Positions 40,112-51,600 of a DNA stretch of 64,000 bases are shown one piece after another. The stretch spans positions 1 through 64,000 of the forward strand of contig JANYDK010000147.1 in NCBI GenBank assembly GCA_025363655.1, given 5' to 3'. The notes below the pieces were generated by a model, which saw only the letters and a list, made by a program, of their open reading frames with translations, ran no database searches and was not told where the DNA came from. Source of the DNA: Deltaproteobacteria bacterium. Lineage in GTDB: Bacteria > Myxococcota_A > Polyangia > Polyangiales > JADJMO01. The first letter of the stretch is position 1, and each line of letters starts with the position of its first letter. A program made the position numbers and the translations under genes.

Positions 40112-42473
40112 CGAGCGTCTCCGGCGTCGGCGCGCTCATGAGCGCAAGCGTCATCACCAAGCCTCCCCCCGCAGGCCCCCCGGCCGCCGTGATTCTACCG
40201 CCGTGTTGCTCGACGATCCGCTGCACGATGGACAACGCTAGCCCGGTTACGCGTCCGCGGAGGACGAAGAACGGATCGAAGAGCCGGGCCAGCTCCGCCT
40301 CGGTGAGCGCGGGGCCTCGATCTTCGATCGTGATCGTGGCCGTGCCGAGAGACTCCGACACACGCACGCCGACCACGGACGACGCAGGAGAACGGGCGAT
40401 CGCGTGCTCGATGAGCGTCTGCAATGCCACCGCCAGTCGACCGCGATCGACACTCACGCGGGCGGGCGGCGACGATCGATCGTGCAACAATGCAATGTCG
40501 CTCTTTTCGAGCCGATCCGCGCTGCGGGCCAGGACCTCGTCGAGGATCGCGTCGAGTCCATGGACGCTTCGCGTGAGACGCGGAGGCTTCCCATAGGCGA
40601 CGAGGTCGTTCATCAGGTGGGTGAGACGCGTCAGCTCTCCGCGGAGGATGCGCAGGTGCGCCGCGTAGTCCGACGATTGTCCGAGTCGTGCTTCGACGGC
40701 GTCGAGCGTGGCGCCGATTCCAAAGACTGGATTGCGCACGTCATGGACGATGCCGCCGACGATGCGACCGAGCTCGGCGAGCACGCCAGCGCGCTGTTGG
40801 TCTTCCTCGACCTTGCCGGCGATGTCGATCTCGCGGGCCATGACGACGACGCCTCTTTGTCGAGCGTTGGCAGGCGCGAGCACCGCTGCCGTGACCATCC
40901 ACGTACGACCGCGCGCCGCGTCGGGCACGTTCGTCGAACGACCACGCCCCGTTCGCAGCGCGTCCTCGACGAGCGCGTCGGTGCTCGACCATGGCTCTCC
41001 CGCCCCGAGCTCGCGGAGGGTCTTGCCGAGCGTGAGGCTCATCGGTTGCCCCAACATCGAGACGGCAGCCGCGTTGCCTGCTTCGATTTTTCCGGAGGGC
41101 GAGAGGAGGATCACCGGTAGCTCGAGGGCATCGAAGATCTGACGCCAGGCGATCTCGGCCTCCCGCGCCGCCGACTCGGGCGGCTCGCTCTTCTTCGACC
41201 GACGATCTATCGAGCCCACTGGACGCCAGAAGGTCACGTACGTCACCTCCGAGCCGTCGTCGGAAGGAACCGGAGTCACCGAGATTTCGAGCTCGCGCGC
41301 CTTGCCGGTGGCGTCGTAGAAGAAGAGCTCGGCGCGCGAGGTGCGTCTGGCGGCGAGGTCGTGCGAGACGCGCACGAGCTCCTCCCGATCGGTGGCCGGT
41401 CCATGGAGGATGTTCGGATGGCGACCGAGGATCGCCGCCGGCTCGAAGCCGAGCAGCCGCTTGAAGGCGGGGTTCGCGTACTCGAAACGAACACTCTCTC
41501 CACGACGGATGGTCACCGTCGCTGCGTCGTCCATGTGACGGAGCGCCGTCGCGAGCACCTCGAAGCCTCGCTCGACCCGTCGTCGCTCGAGGATCGCACC
41601 GACCTGCGCTGCGCACACGGCGGCGAGATCGAGCATGCGGCGATCTTCCGGACGGTTCGACGTGGAGAAGAACTCGAGGAGCGCGACCACGGCTCCCTCG
41701 GCGACGATCGGCACGCAGAAGGAGACGATCAGCCCCAGCTCGCGCGCGATTTTCACCCGGGGAAAACCCCGCGCCTCCGCCTCGGTGGCATCGAGCCACC
41801 ACGCCTTCTTGGTCAGCCAGACGCGGCCCACCATCCCCTCGCCAGGTGCGTATTTCAGCGTCCTCGAGAACTCGCGGAAGGGCTCGAAGCGGGCGTCGCG
41901 GGAAAACCACGCCGAGGTCGGCTCGACGTGCAGCCCGTCCGTCGTCGTCGTCCACGCCTGGCCGATCTCCCAGCCGGTGCGCTCGACGAGCGTCCGCAGC
42001 ATGAGGAACAGCGCGCCGTCGAAGTCTTTGGCGTCGGCGATGGCGAAGGCGAAGGTCTTCAGGACCTCCACCTCTTGGTTTCGTCGCTCCGCCACCAACT
42101 CGGCCTCGCGCCGCTCGGTGACGTCGCGCCGGTAGATGAGCAAGTGTTGGTCGTCGATGCGCGTCGCGTGGACCTCCATCCACCGCGTCGAGCCGTTCCG
42201 ATGCCGAAATCGAAAGACGCGCACGCCCGCCTCGCCCGACCAGGCGGCGTCGGCGAGCGACCACGCCGAATCGAAGTCGTCCGGATGGAGGAGCATGCGC
42301 CCGATCTGTCCGACCACCTCGTCGGGACGAAAGCCGAGCGAGGCCGCGATGGCCTCACTCTCGTAGACGACGATGCCGTCACGGCGAAGGACGCCGAACA
42401 TCGCGTGCTTGCCGAGGAGGGCAATCGAGGGGACCTGCTCCCAGGTGCTGCGCGCGGCGGCGTCCGACGACAT
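40101..42473 (-). CDS. multi-PAS/GAF soluble histidine kinase, ATP-binding motifs degenerate
   Basis: A 790-residue cytoplasmic sensor: PAS (about 15-125), GAF (about 140-300), PAS (about 305-425), PAS (about 445-555), then HisKA with phospho-His in GGIVHDVRNPVFGI and a HATPase-like domain. The N-box reads TLIEHA where the magnesium-binding Asn is expected, and the G1 box reads DRGPAL rather than DxGxG. It may be a weak kinase, a phosphatase or rely on another kinase. ATG 42473 was chosen; upstream frame is shadow. Cognate partner of the sigma54 regulator it overlaps by 11 bp. No membrane helix. Confidence 0.88.
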
Positions 42474-42586
42474 CGGAGCCCAAGCTAACAAGACCTGAGC
42501 GTTCTCTGTAGTCCACGACTCGGACAAGGCTGTCCACCAGCGGGACGACCGACGACGGGATGGCTTGTTTTCAGCCAAATCATCGT

Positions 42587-42602
42587 TGGTACATCGGTTG
42601 CT
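42587..42602 (+). promoter_or_regulatory. sigma54-type -24/-12 promoter for the chemosensory operon
   Basis: TGGTACATCGGTTGCT: GG and GC exactly 10 nt apart, near-consensus TGGYAC and TTGCT. The -12 C at 42601 predicts +1 at about 42613. ATG 42604 would then lie upstream of the transcript, so ATG 42616, three nt into the mRNA, is the more likely start. An inverted repeat TGGCT-N7-AGCCA (42561-42577) lies just upstream. Confidence 0.6.
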
Positions 42603-42615
42603 GATGGCACCGACC

Positions 42616-43113
42616 ATGAACGGCCTCCTCTCGCCTTTCGCCTCTCCTCTGCACGACGGGTCCTACCTTCACGCCATCGAGTGCGTCGCTCACGGCGCGC
42701 GCGTGGCCCTCGCCGCCGACGCGATCGAGCGCATCGTCGAGTACGAGGTCTCCCCCTTGCCGCTGGCCGGCCCGTGGGTCGCCGGATTCGCGGCCCACGA
42801 TGCCTTCGTCATCGTCTCGGTGCGTCTCCAGTCGGGGACACGAACGAACGCGCGCAGGCAAGTGAAGGCCGCGCTGCTCACGACGAACACCACTGAATTT
42901 CAAGGCTCGAGTCGACGGACGCGTTGGGCGGTCGAGGTCGACGAAGTGCTCACGCTCGTCCGCGTGAAGCCGAGCCAGCTCGACCCTCGCAGCGAACCGG
43001 AGGGCGACGCGCCGCCGTGGCTCGGACCGGCGATCACCACCGACGGCCGCGCGGTGCAGTGGCTCGACGTCGCCTACATGCTCCGCACGTTCGGAGCTGG
43101 GGCCGGGGCTTGA
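42616..43113 (+). CDS. CheW-like protein (first gene of chemosensory operon)
   Basis: A 165-residue divergent CheW-fold protein: AHGARVALAADAIERIVEYEVSPLPLAG matches the start of CheW domains and it ends with a strand pattern seen in that fold. Likely an adaptor between receptor and CheA-type kinase. Start chosen from the -24/-12 element ending 13 nt upstream; ATG 42604 is the alternative. Two bp separate it from the next gene. Confidence 0.75.
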   Translation: MNGLLSPFASPLHDGSYLHAIECVAHGARVALAADAIERIVEYEVSPLPLAGPWVAGFAAHDAFVIVSVRLQSGTRTNARRQVKAALLTTNTTEFQGSSRRTRWAVEVDEVLTLVRVKPSQLDPRSEPEGDAPPWLGPAITTDGRAVQWLDVAYMLRTFGAGAGA

Positions 43114-43115
43114 CG

Positions 43116-44021
43116 ATGCGGCCCGTGATCATGCATCCGCGGTTCGGCGGGGCACGTGCGCAGCAAGTGCGAGCTGCGTGCGCGCGGATCGGTGCGAGCA
43201 TCTCGACCGCCGAGCGCCAAGCGCGCAACCTCGGGACCGCGCCCCTCCTCGTCGCCGCGCTGCCCGCCGGAAGCCGCGTCGTCCCCGCCGAGGCGTTCGA
43301 GCTCGCCGCGGTCGCCGACGAGGACGCCACGTTGCTCCTCTTCGCCGACGAACCGCTGGTGCTTCCGGTCGTCACCTTGCAACGCGGGCGCGTCGTCGTC
43401 GTCTCGCCCAACGCCTCGCCTGCACGTCTTGCCGGCGTCCTCTCCATGCTCCTCGGCGTCGTTCGGCCGGCCAATGACACCAGCCGGGAGCGGCTCGGAA
43501 CGCGCGCGTGGAGCATCGAGGGCGGCGCGACGGTGACCCTTGCACGCAAGGGTCCGGTGAGCGCGCTCGTCCCCTTCGAAGACGGCCAGGCGCCCTCCGC
43601 CGACCTCGTCGAACGAACGCGCAGCGCGCTCGCGCTCGCCAACCCGGCGCGCATCCGTGAGCTGATCGGCGCCTCCGCCGGCGTCGTCCACCTCTCGCGT
43701 TCGCCGCGCGAGTGGATCATCTACTGGCCGCGCACCGATCGACGAATCTGGATCCACTCGCCGGTGCGGTTGCCGCACGTCGTCGAGCTCGGCTCGGTCG
43801 CCTCGCGCACCGACGATCGCATCGTCCGCATGCCGGCTCGAAGCGGCGACGTCGCGCTCGCCGTCGGGAGCGATCTCGATCGCGGACCGCAACACCTGCA
43901 ACATCTCCGGCAACTCCAGGGCGTCGAGCAACTGATGAACGAAGGCGGGCCGACCACCTTCGAGCGCTTTCGCGGAACGACGTCGCTGCCGATGAACGCG
44001 CTCGTCGCGGAGGTGCGCTGA
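43116..44021 (+). CDS. chemosensory-operon protein, unknown
   Basis: A 301-residue cytoplasmic protein with no domain I recognise. It begins MRPVIMHPRFGG; residues 1-120 read like an alternating alpha/beta domain (ARIGASISTAERQARN, then three hydrophobic strands), possibly a degenerate receiver lacking acidic-pocket residues. The second half has WIIYWPRTDRRIWIHSPVRL. Position between a CheW-like protein and a REC-DUF4388 regulator, with a 1-bp overlap downstream, makes it a signalling component. Confidence 0.7.
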   Translation: MRPVIMHPRFGGARAQQVRAACARIGASISTAERQARNLGTAPLLVAALPAGSRVVPAEAFELAAVADEDATLLLFADEPLVLPVVTLQRGRVVVVSPNASPARLAGVLSMLLGVVRPANDTSRERLGTRAWSIEGGATVTLARKGPVSALVPFEDGQAPSADLVERTRSALALANPARIRELIGASAGVVHLSRSPREWIIYWPRTDRRIWIHSPVRLPHVVELGSVASRTDDRIVRMPARSGDVALAVGSDLDRGPQHLQHLRQLQGVEQLMNEGGPTTFERFRGTTSLPMNALVAEVR

Positions 44022-45799
44022 TGTCTCCTCGCGTCCTCGTCGTCGACGACAGCCCCACCATTCGCAAGCTCGTCGAGCTGGCGTTTCGTCCGACCGGCTT
44101 CGAGCTGGAGTACGCCGCTACCGGCCAGGACGGCGTGCGCCGCGCGCGTGAACAGGCGCCCGACGTCATCCTCCTCGACTTCGTCCTCCCCGACATGCGC
44201 GGCATCGACGTCTGCGCCCAGCTCGCGCAGATCGAGTCGACGCGGAAGACGCCGATCGTCGTCATGAGCGCGAAGGAAGAGCTGCGGACGCTGTTCGCTC
44301 CCTATGCCGCGGTCGCCGACATCCTCCCGAAGCCGTTCTCCTCGGAGCAGCTCGTCGCCAGCGTCCGCAAGATCGTCGACGTCGACGCGACGCAATCGCG
44401 CTTCAGCCAAGCGCAGAAAGAAGCCGCCGCGGCGGTCCTCTATGCGTGCCTGAAGAAGCCCTTCGCCTTCATCCCCTCGTGGTGCGCCCAAATGGGCGCG
44501 AGCCCGGCTGCGCCTTTTTTCGCGCGCAAAATGCTCACCGCCGAGGTCGTCGGTCAGCTCCTCGAAGCCCTCGCGCCGACGTTCCGCGAGGCGCTCCGCG
44601 AGCCGACGTCCAATGCGAGCGCGAAGGCCGAGACTCCGCGCGCGCCTTCGGTCGAGAATCGTGGTCGCCGCCCCGCGCTCGCCGGTGAGCTCGAAGGATG
44701 GCCAGTGTCCGACGTCTTGACGATGGTCGGCGCCTCCGGCCGAACCGGCGTGCTCCGGCTCTCCGGTGGGCTCTCGGGAGGGGTCTCGAGTGGAACGGCG
44801 AGCGTCGACACGCTCGTCTACTTCCGCAGCGGCGAGATCGTCCTCGTCACCTCCACGCGTCACGATCCATCGGGCAAGCCGGAGGTCATCCTCGAGGCCG
44901 AGCGCGGCGTCTCGTCGAATGGTGGAGCTCGCGACCTCGTGCAGGCGCTCCATGAGGCCGGCCGCAAGCAGCTCCTCGACGTCCTCGATCAAGGCTCGCA
45001 TCGCACCTCGCATCCCACCTCGCAGCGCTTCGGCTTCGAGGAGCTCGCCGCCCTCCCCGACTACGTCGAGGCCTACGGGCGACACATGTCGATGGGTCGC
45101 AAGACGCTGCTTTTTCCGGCTCCGTCCGATCGCGAGGCGACGCCGGCGCAATCGCTCTCTGGCCTCGGTCTCGATCACGTACGTCATCGAGTCGAGGGCG
45201 CGCGCGAGCTCTGGCCCGACGCTTCGGTGGTGTTCGATCGCGTCGCCGGCTTCAGCACCAAGGTGAAGGGCATCGCCTTCGACGCCGACGAGCGCCGAGT
45301 CCTCGCCCTCGTCGATGGTCGCTGGTCGCTCCAAGGCATCGCCACCCGCGCGGCGGTCAGCCTCGAGGTCGCCCGTCGCGTCGCCTGGTGCCTCGCCGAA
45401 ATCGGCCTGGTCGCGCCGGTGTCGTCGAAGAGCGACGCGCGCCCGGTCCTCATCGTCGAGCCCGACGTCGAAGGTTTCCAGCGTCAGCTCGAGTCGATGC
45501 TGGCGAAGCGTCCCGATCCGGTGCCGCTGGTCAGCGTCGCCTCGGTGGTCGACGTCGCCGAAGTGGCGCGGCGGGCTCGCCCGAGCCTCGTCATCGTCAA
45601 CGCCGGCGGCGAAGGCGGCGTCGCCACCAAGGCGGCGCGGGCCTTGCGAGACGACGTCGCGCTCGAAGGCGTGTCGCTCGTCGCCATCCTCGATCTGACC
45701 GCCGGAAACCGACGCGCCGAGCTCACCGCCGCCGGCTTCGACGCCGTGCTCGTCAAGCCCGTCGACTACGCCGATCTCGAACGCCTCATCCGCCACTGA
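44021..45799 (+). CDS. REC-DUF4388 (PATAN) response regulator with second REC-like domain
   Basis: A 592-residue regulator. An N-terminal receiver (1-120; DDS at the acidic pocket, Asp in VILLDFVLPDM, Lys in LPKPFS) is followed by a helical linker, a DUF4388/PATAN-type domain (about 220-330, around LEGWPVSDVLTMVGASGRTGVLRL), a middle region with a winged-helix-like segment, and a C-terminal receiver-like domain ending LVKPVDYADLERLI whose acceptor Asp is not obvious. In cyanobacteria PATAN-CheY proteins bind the type IV pilus motor. GGAGG lies seven nt before ATG 44021. Confidence 0.85.
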   Translation: MSPRVLVVDDSPTIRKLVELAFRPTGFELEYAATGQDGVRRAREQAPDVILLDFVLPDMRGIDVCAQLAQIESTRKTPIVVMSAKEELRTLFAPYAAVADILPKPFSSEQLVASVRKIVDVDATQSRFSQAQKEAAAAVLYACLKKPFAFIPSWCAQMGASPAAPFFARKMLTAEVVGQLLEALAPTFREALREPTSNASAKAETPRAPSVENRGRRPALAGELEGWPVSDVLTMVGASGRTGVLRLSGGLSGGVSSGTASVDTLVYFRSGEIVLVTSTRHDPSGKPEVILEAERGVSSNGGARDLVQALHEAGRKQLLDVLDQGSHRTSHPTSQRFGFEELAALPDYVEAYGRHMSMGRKTLLFPAPSDREATPAQSLSGLGLDHVRHRVEGARELWPDASVVFDRVAGFSTKVKGIAFDADERRVLALVDGRWSLQGIATRAAVSLEVARRVAWCLAEIGLVAPVSSKSDARPVLIVEPDVEGFQRQLESMLAKRPDPVPLVSVASVVDVAEVARRARPSLVIVNAGGEGGVATKAARALRDDVALEGVSLVAILDLTAGNRRAELTAAGFDAVLVKPVDYADLERLIRH

Positions 45800-45870
45800 C
45801 ATCGACGAATGCGCCGGGCGGGCCGCAATTTTCAGTCGTTTTCTCATCACAACCCATCAAGGAGACAGCC

Positions 45871-46233
45871 ATGGAGACCATTCTCGTCATCGATGACGTG
45901 CAGACCGATCGTGAGCTCGTGGGCAAGGTCGTGACCAGCGCCGGACATCAGGCGGTCTACGCATCGGACGGCGCGGAGGCGCTTGCAAAGGCGAAGTCGA
46001 TCAAGCCGGCGATGATCTTCCTCGACGTGGTGATGCCGATTCAAGACGGCTTCAAGACCACGCGGGCGCTGAAGAACGATCCGGAGACGGCGAAGATCCC
46101 GGTCGTCCTCGTGACGAGCAAGGGGACCGAGAGCGATCGCTTCTGGGGCAAGCGTCAGGGCGCCGACGACCACGTCGCCAAGCCCTTCAGCCCCGACACG
46201 CTCCTCCAAATCATCCGCCGCTACGCCCGCTAG
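45871..46233 (+). CDS. CheY/PilH-like single-domain response regulator
   Basis: A 120-residue receiver: acidic pair in VIDD, acceptor Asp in MIFLDVVMPIQDG, Thr/Ser in LVTSKGT and Lys in AKPFSPD. The SDRFWGKRQGADDHVAKPF segment is typical of PilH/PilG-type regulators of type IV pili. GGAG precedes ATG 45871 by six nt. Seven bp separate it from cheW. Confidence 0.93.
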   Translation: METILVIDDVQTDRELVGKVVTSAGHQAVYASDGAEALAKAKSIKPAMIFLDVVMPIQDGFKTTRALKNDPETAKIPVVLVTSKGTESDRFWGKRQGADDHVAKPFSPDTLLQIIRRYAR

Positions 46234-46240
46234 GAGGAAC

Positions 46241-46783
46241 ATGTCGAGCCAATCCCACGGCAACGGAGAGTCGTCTGGCCGCGAGAGCCACCAGATGAGG
46301 GCTCGTGATCCGGAGAAGGCGAACCAGACGTCGAGCTCGCACGGCGGCGTCTGCACGTTCTTCCTCGGCGAAAAGCAGTACGGCCTCGACGTCTCGCTCG
46401 TCGGCGAGGTGGTCAGCATCACCGACGTCGCGCCCATCCCGATGTCACCCACCTCCGTCCGCGGGATCTTCAGCCTCCGCGGAACGCCGGTGGCGCTCCT
46501 CGATTTCGGCGACGTGCTCGCCCTCGAGGGCGGACGCATCCGCGAGGCCAAGACGGCCTTGGTGGTGCGTCGCGACGACCTCCTCGTCGGCTTCGTGATC
46601 GATCGGATGGAGGCGGTCGTGCCCGATGGGCGCGGCGTCTTCACCGACGCCAGCGCCGAAGATCACGCTGCCGTGCGCGGCTTCCTCGAGCTCGACGACG
46701 CGCGCGGCGTCGTCACCGTCATCGACCCGCGAACCCTCCTCGAACGCATCGAGGCCACGCGATTCCTCAAGACCGAAGATTGA
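46241..46783 (+). CDS. cheW: CheW adaptor
   Basis: A 180-residue canonical Che[21 protein letters not shown], the conserved [16 protein letters not shown] and the final strand block around [14 protein letters not shown] 35-residue hydrophilic N-terminal extension precedes the domain. GGAGG is four nt before ATG 46241. It should couple the MCP and CheA encoded downstream. Confidence 0.95.
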   Translation: MSSQSHGNGESSGRESHQMRARDPEKANQTSSSHGGVCTFFLGEKQYGLDVSLVGEVVSITDVAPIPMSPTSVRGIFSLRGTPVALLDFGDVLALEGGRIREAKTALVVRRDDLLVGFVIDRMEAVVPDGRGVFTDASAEDHAAVRGFLELDDARGVVTVIDPRTLLERIEATRFLKTED

Positions 46784-46797
46784 AAGAGAGACTCACC

Positions 46798-48621
46798 ATG
46801 AACAAAATTATGCAATTCCTGCGAGATCTTCGCGTCGGCCAGCGCATCAGCACTGGCTTCGCGTTGATCACGATCCTCATGATCGTATCGGCCGCGGTCG
46901 GCTACATGACGCTCAACACCATCTCGACCGAAGTGCAGCACGCGCTCACCTCGAACGCTCCGATGAGCGAGCACGCCTCGCGCGCCCGCATCGACGCCTC
47001 CGACTTGCGCCGCTTCGAGAAGGACATCTTCCTCAACATGAAGGACGCGACGAAGCTCGCCGAGTACGAGGTGAAGTGGAGCACGCAACGCGACGACCTC
47101 TCGAAGGACCTCGACACCCTCACCGCCGGCGCCGACAGCGCCAGCGAGAAGCGCACCATCGGCTCGATGCGCACCGAGCTCGCCGCCTACGTCGAGGGCA
47201 TGCAAGGCATCCTCGCCAAGATTCACTCCGGCGAAATCAACGACGAAATCGCCGCCAACGTCGCGATCGGCCCCTACAAGGACCGCATCCACGAGCTCGA
47301 GACCGCGGCCGACGAGCTGGTCGGCGAACAGCACGGGATCATGGCGAACATCGACGAGGACGTCGAAGCCAAGGCGCGTCGCGCCCGCTCGCTGACGCTC
47401 GTCATCGGCGTCCTCGCCTTCGCCTTCGCGGTCATGATCAGCATCTACCTCACGCGTAGCATCACCGGCCCGCTCGCCGACACGGTGAAGCAGGCGCAGG
47501 AAATCGCCGCCGGTCGCGCGCAGATCACCGCCAAGGAAGAGCTCGCCCAGGTGCGCCAGGCCTTCGACGGCGTCCGCGGCGCTCTGCAGGAGACCCGTGA
47601 AATCAAGGACAAGGTCGAGAAGGACAACAAGGAGCTGCAGGAGAACATCATCGACCTCCTCAGCACCGTCGCCGATGCCTCCGACGGCGATCTCACGGTC
47701 CGCGCGAAGATCACCGCCGGCTCGCTCGGCAACGTGGCCGACGCGTTCAATACCCTCCTCGAGCAGCACCGGGACGTGTTCGCCCTCGTGCGTAGCCAGA
47801 TCGATCGCACGAACCTGGCGGTCGCCGAAATCCGCGAAGCCGCAGGCGAGGTGGCGAACGGCGCCGCGACCCAGGCCAAGGAAGTCATCTCGGCGACGGC
47901 CCTGGTCGAGATCTTGAGCAAGGAGATCGGCCGCGTCAGCAACAACGCCGGTCAGGCCGCCGATGCTGCCAAGCGCACCGAAGAGAGCGCGAAGGAAGGC
48001 ACCAAGGCCGTCCAAGAGGTCATCACCGGCATGGGCACCCTCCGCGCGAACGTGCAAGCGGGCGCCAAGAAGATGAAGAACCTCGGCGATCGCTCGATGG
48101 AAATCACCGGCATCGTCGGCACCATCAGCCGCATCAGCGAGCAGACCAACATGCTCGCGCTCAACGCCGCGATCGAAGCGGCGCGCGCCGGCGAACACGG
48201 CCGCGGCTTCTCGGTCGTCGCCGAAGAGGTGCGCAAGCTCGCCGAGCGTACCGCGACGGCGACCCAGGAAATCGACCGCTTGGTGAAGACGATCCACCTC
48301 GAGACGAACGAGACGGTCGACGCCATCGAGCAGCAGACCCAGGTCGTGGAGCAGGAGTCGATCGTCGTCGGACGCGCCGGCGAGTCGCTGCAGAGAATTC
48401 GTCAGGTGTCGACCGACGCCGCGACGATCGTCATCGACATCTCCGCGATCGCGAAGAAGCAGGCCGAAGGCACCGGCGTCGTGGTGCGCGCGATGGAGTC
48501 GATCTCCCAGATCGCCAAGGCCACCGCGGCCGGCGTCCAGGGAACGACCGCCAACGTGCTCCAGCTCTCGGCGCTCTCCGACGAGCTGAAGAACAGCGTC
48601 TCGCGATTCAAAGTCGCCTGA
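46798..48621 (+). CDS. methyl-accepting chemotaxis protein (PilJ/Frz-like)
   Basis: A 607-residue transmembrane receptor: TM1 (17-38), a ~160-residue helical sensor of the four-helix-bundle type, TM2 (198-218), HAMP (about 219-270), a HAMP-like second linker, and the signalling hairpin [15 protein letters not shown] near residue 450, followed by RKLAERT. It clusters with CheW, CheY and the hybrid CheA. No CheR or CheB is encoded in the window, so adaptation by methylation is not supported locally. Confidence 0.96.
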   Translation: MNKIMQFLRDLRVGQRISTGFALITILMIVSAAVGYMTLNTISTEVQHALTSNAPMSEHASRARIDASDLRRFEKDIFLNMKDATKLAEYEVKWSTQRDDLSKDLDTLTAGADSASEKRTIGSMRTELAAYVEGMQGILAKIHSGEINDEIAANVAIGPYKDRIHELETAADELVGEQHGIMANIDEDVEAKARRARSLTLVIGVLAFAFAVMISIYLTRSITGPLADTVKQAQEIAAGRAQITAKEELAQVRQAFDGVRGALQETREIKDKVEKDNKELQENIIDLLSTVADASDGDLTVRAKITAGSLGNVADAFNTLLEQHRDVFALVRSQIDRTNLAVAEIREAAGEVANGAATQAKEVISATALVEILSKEIGRVSNNAGQAADAAKRTEESAKEGTKAVQEVITGMGTLRANVQAGAKKMKNLGDRSMEITGIVGTISRISEQTNMLALNAAIEAARAGEHGRGFSVVAEEVRKLAERTATATQEIDRLVKTIHLETNETVDAIEQQTQVVEQESIVVGRAGESLQRIRQVSTDAATIVIDISAIAKKQAEGTGVVVRAMESISQIAKATAAGVQGTTANVLQLSALSDELKNSVSRFKVA

Positions 48622-48664
48622 ACAATCGCACTGCCCGAACGAACGGATGGGACGGAGGAAGCAC

Positions 48665-51600
48665 ATGGCGAGCTTTTCGATCGACGACGTACGCGAAACG
48701 ATGACGGCCGACGTTACGGCCTTCCTGACTCGAATCGAGGAAGCATCGATTCGCCTCTCGGACGCGACCACTCCGCACCCATCCGGGCAGCCCGCCCCTT
48801 CGTTCCGGGCCATCGAGGACGCTGGACATGCCATCTACGGCACGTCCTCGCTGGTCGGTGCCGACTCGCTCGCCGTCAGCGCGAAGCTGATCGAAGAGCT
48901 GGCCGTCTGCGGTCAAGAGGCCCTCGAGCTCGCCGCACACCACGCCGAACGGGCCCGCCGCATCGCCAGCCTCGCGCTCTCGGGCGCAGCCGAGATGCGC
49001 GGAATGCTCGACCTCGAGCTCGATCGTCGTGGTGACGACGCGCAGTGGCTGGCGATCGACTGGCAAGGTCGAGCGCAAGCGGTCCTCACCGAGCCGACGC
49101 TCGTCACGCCCCCCCGCAACGCGACTACGCCGGCTGTGCCGAAGCCGGTGACGAGCATGCCGCCCGGTGACCTCGAGATCCTCGGGGCCGTCGGCGAAGA
49201 AGACAACGACCTGCGCCACGCGACCGACGTCGCCGAAGAAGCGGCGCCCGATTTCGTCTTCACCGACGACGCTGTCCCGGTCGCTACTTCTCCGATGATG
49301 GCCTTCGACGACGAGCTGCAGGCCGTCTTCCAACAGGAAGCGCGCGAGTGCATCGTCTCGCTCCAAGGTCACCTCGAAGCGCTCTTCGGCGATCCGACCG
49401 ATCTGGTGCCCGCGCGGCACCTCGAGCGCCTCTATCACACGCTGAAGGGCGCGGCCGCGACGGTCGGCCTCGAGTCGGTCAGCGCCTTCGCGCATCAGCT
49501 GCAGAGCCGGATGCAAGACGTCGTCGAACGCGGCGCCCGCGTCACCCCCGAGCTCCTCGAGCTCGTCGTCGCCGACACCACGCTCCTCCTCGAGTCCGCA
49601 GGGCTCAAGGGTGCCTCGTTCTCGCCGAAGCGAGACGAAAAGGCGCAGTCGCGTGGACCGGCCGACCTCCGCGCCGGCTTCCGCGAGGAAGTGCGCATCG
49701 CCTACGAAGAGAGCTCGGCGTGGATCGCGCAGATGAGCGACGACGACGGTTCCTTCACCGACGTCCGCGCCAACCTCGAGACGCTCTTCCATCGTCTCAA
49801 GGGCTCGGCGTTGGTGGTCGACGCGCGTGAGCTCTCCGCCGAAGCAGCGCGCCTGCAGGCCGAGTGCGCCACCGGCAAGCCTTCCCGGGCCGAGCTCGCC
49901 CGAGGCCTCGCGCGCATCGCCGCGCTGGCCGGCGTCCCCGGCGTCCCCGCCGTCCCTGCCGAGCATGCACCCGTCATCGAAGCCGACGACGACGCCCGCG
50001 CCACGTTCGCCCTCGAAGCACGTCGCATCTGCGACGAGGCCGAAGAGATCGCACGCTCCCTCGAACAGTCGGCGCAGTCCGGCGGGCTCGACACCCTCGA
50101 GACGCTGGGTCGACTCTTCCACCGACTCCGCGGCTCGGCGCTGCTCATCGGCGAGACGGCGATCGGCGAGATCGCGACGCGTCTGCAGGCCGGTTGCGAT
50201 GGCGAGAGCATGGCCTCGATGGGCCCAATCCACGAAGGATTGCAGTCGATCCGCGACACCCTCGGCGGCGGCTCGGGCCCCGTCGCCGGCTCCGAGACGC
50301 TCGAACGTCACACCCTCGACGCGCCCGATCCGGAGCTGTGGCAGGCGTTCACGCAAGAGTGCGCCGAGCTCCTCGAGGCCATCGACAAGACGGTCCTCTC
50401 GCTCGAAGAGTCACGCGCTCCCGAGGCCGAGCTGAAGAAGCTCCTCTCGCCGCTGCACACGCTGAAGGGCGTGGTCAACACGATGGGCCTGACGCCGACG
50501 GGGAAGCTCCTCCATCGCGTCGAAGACTTCATCGACAGTCTGGCCGCCGCGAAGATGCTCCCTCCCGTCCGTTCGATCGCGTCGTTCCTCCTCGACGTGC
50601 AGGCGGAGGTGCGGCGCAACCTGCGGCAGGCGAAGAAAGGCTTCGTCGAGGTCGCGCTCGCCAAGCTCGAGGCGCGCGCTGCTCGAGTGCTCCGTAGCAC
50701 GTCCGCCAAGACCTCGGCGTCTCGCGAGTCGCGCGAATCCGAGTCGCGGCAGTCGCAGGGTGAGAGCGAGTCGCGAGGTGACGAGAGCGCCTCGAAGGCG
50801 ACCCCCGAGCGAGCCTTCGTCCGCGTCGCCACCGCGCGCCTCGATGGCCTGATGAACCTCGCCGGCGAAGCGGTCGTCAGTCGCTCGCGCATCCTCTCCC
50901 GGGTCGAAGCCCTCCGCGCGCTTCAACTGGAGCTCGGACGCGGCAGCCGTCGCCTCGTCGAGACGGTCGAAAAATTCGTCGAGGAGCACGAGTTCGCGCG
51001 CATGGACGCCGGCGCTGGGACGCGCGCAGGCTCTCTCGCGCTCGCCGCCGGCGCCGAATGGATGTCCGAGCCCGTCGCCTCGGGTTCGACACGAAGCACC
51101 GCGAAACATGGCGCGAACGGTGACGCACAGGACGACTCGGCGTGGAGCGCGTTCGGCGAGCTGGAGCTCGATCGATACCAAGACATCCATATCCTCTCGC
51201 GCAGCCTCGCCGAGCTGACCAACGACTTCGGCGAGATGTACGGGCAGCTCGCGCAAGGCCTCGGCGCGCTCACCGACGACTCCGACGCCTTCGGCGGCAT
51301 CGTCAGCGGCATCCAGTCCGAGGTGACGCGGGCGCGCATGGTCCCGCTCGAGGTCCTCTACTCGCGCCTCCGCCTCCCGATCCGCGACGCCGCGCACCGC
51401 GAAGAGAAAGAGGTCCGCGTCGTCACCGAAGGCGAGGAAGTCAACCTCGACAAGACGATCGCGGACGGCCTCTTCCAACCGATGCTCCACCTCGTGCGCA
51501 ACGCCGTCGCCCACGGGCTCGAAGACGCGGCGGGTCGTGCACGCGCTGGAAAACAAGGCACCGGCGTGATCACCCTCTCGGCGCGCCAAGAGCTCGGGCA

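Noticed and set aside
46663-48834. A 720-codon frame antisense to the MCP gene.
   Set aside because: Arg/Leu/Asp-rich with no motifs; the plus-strand MCP is unmistakable.
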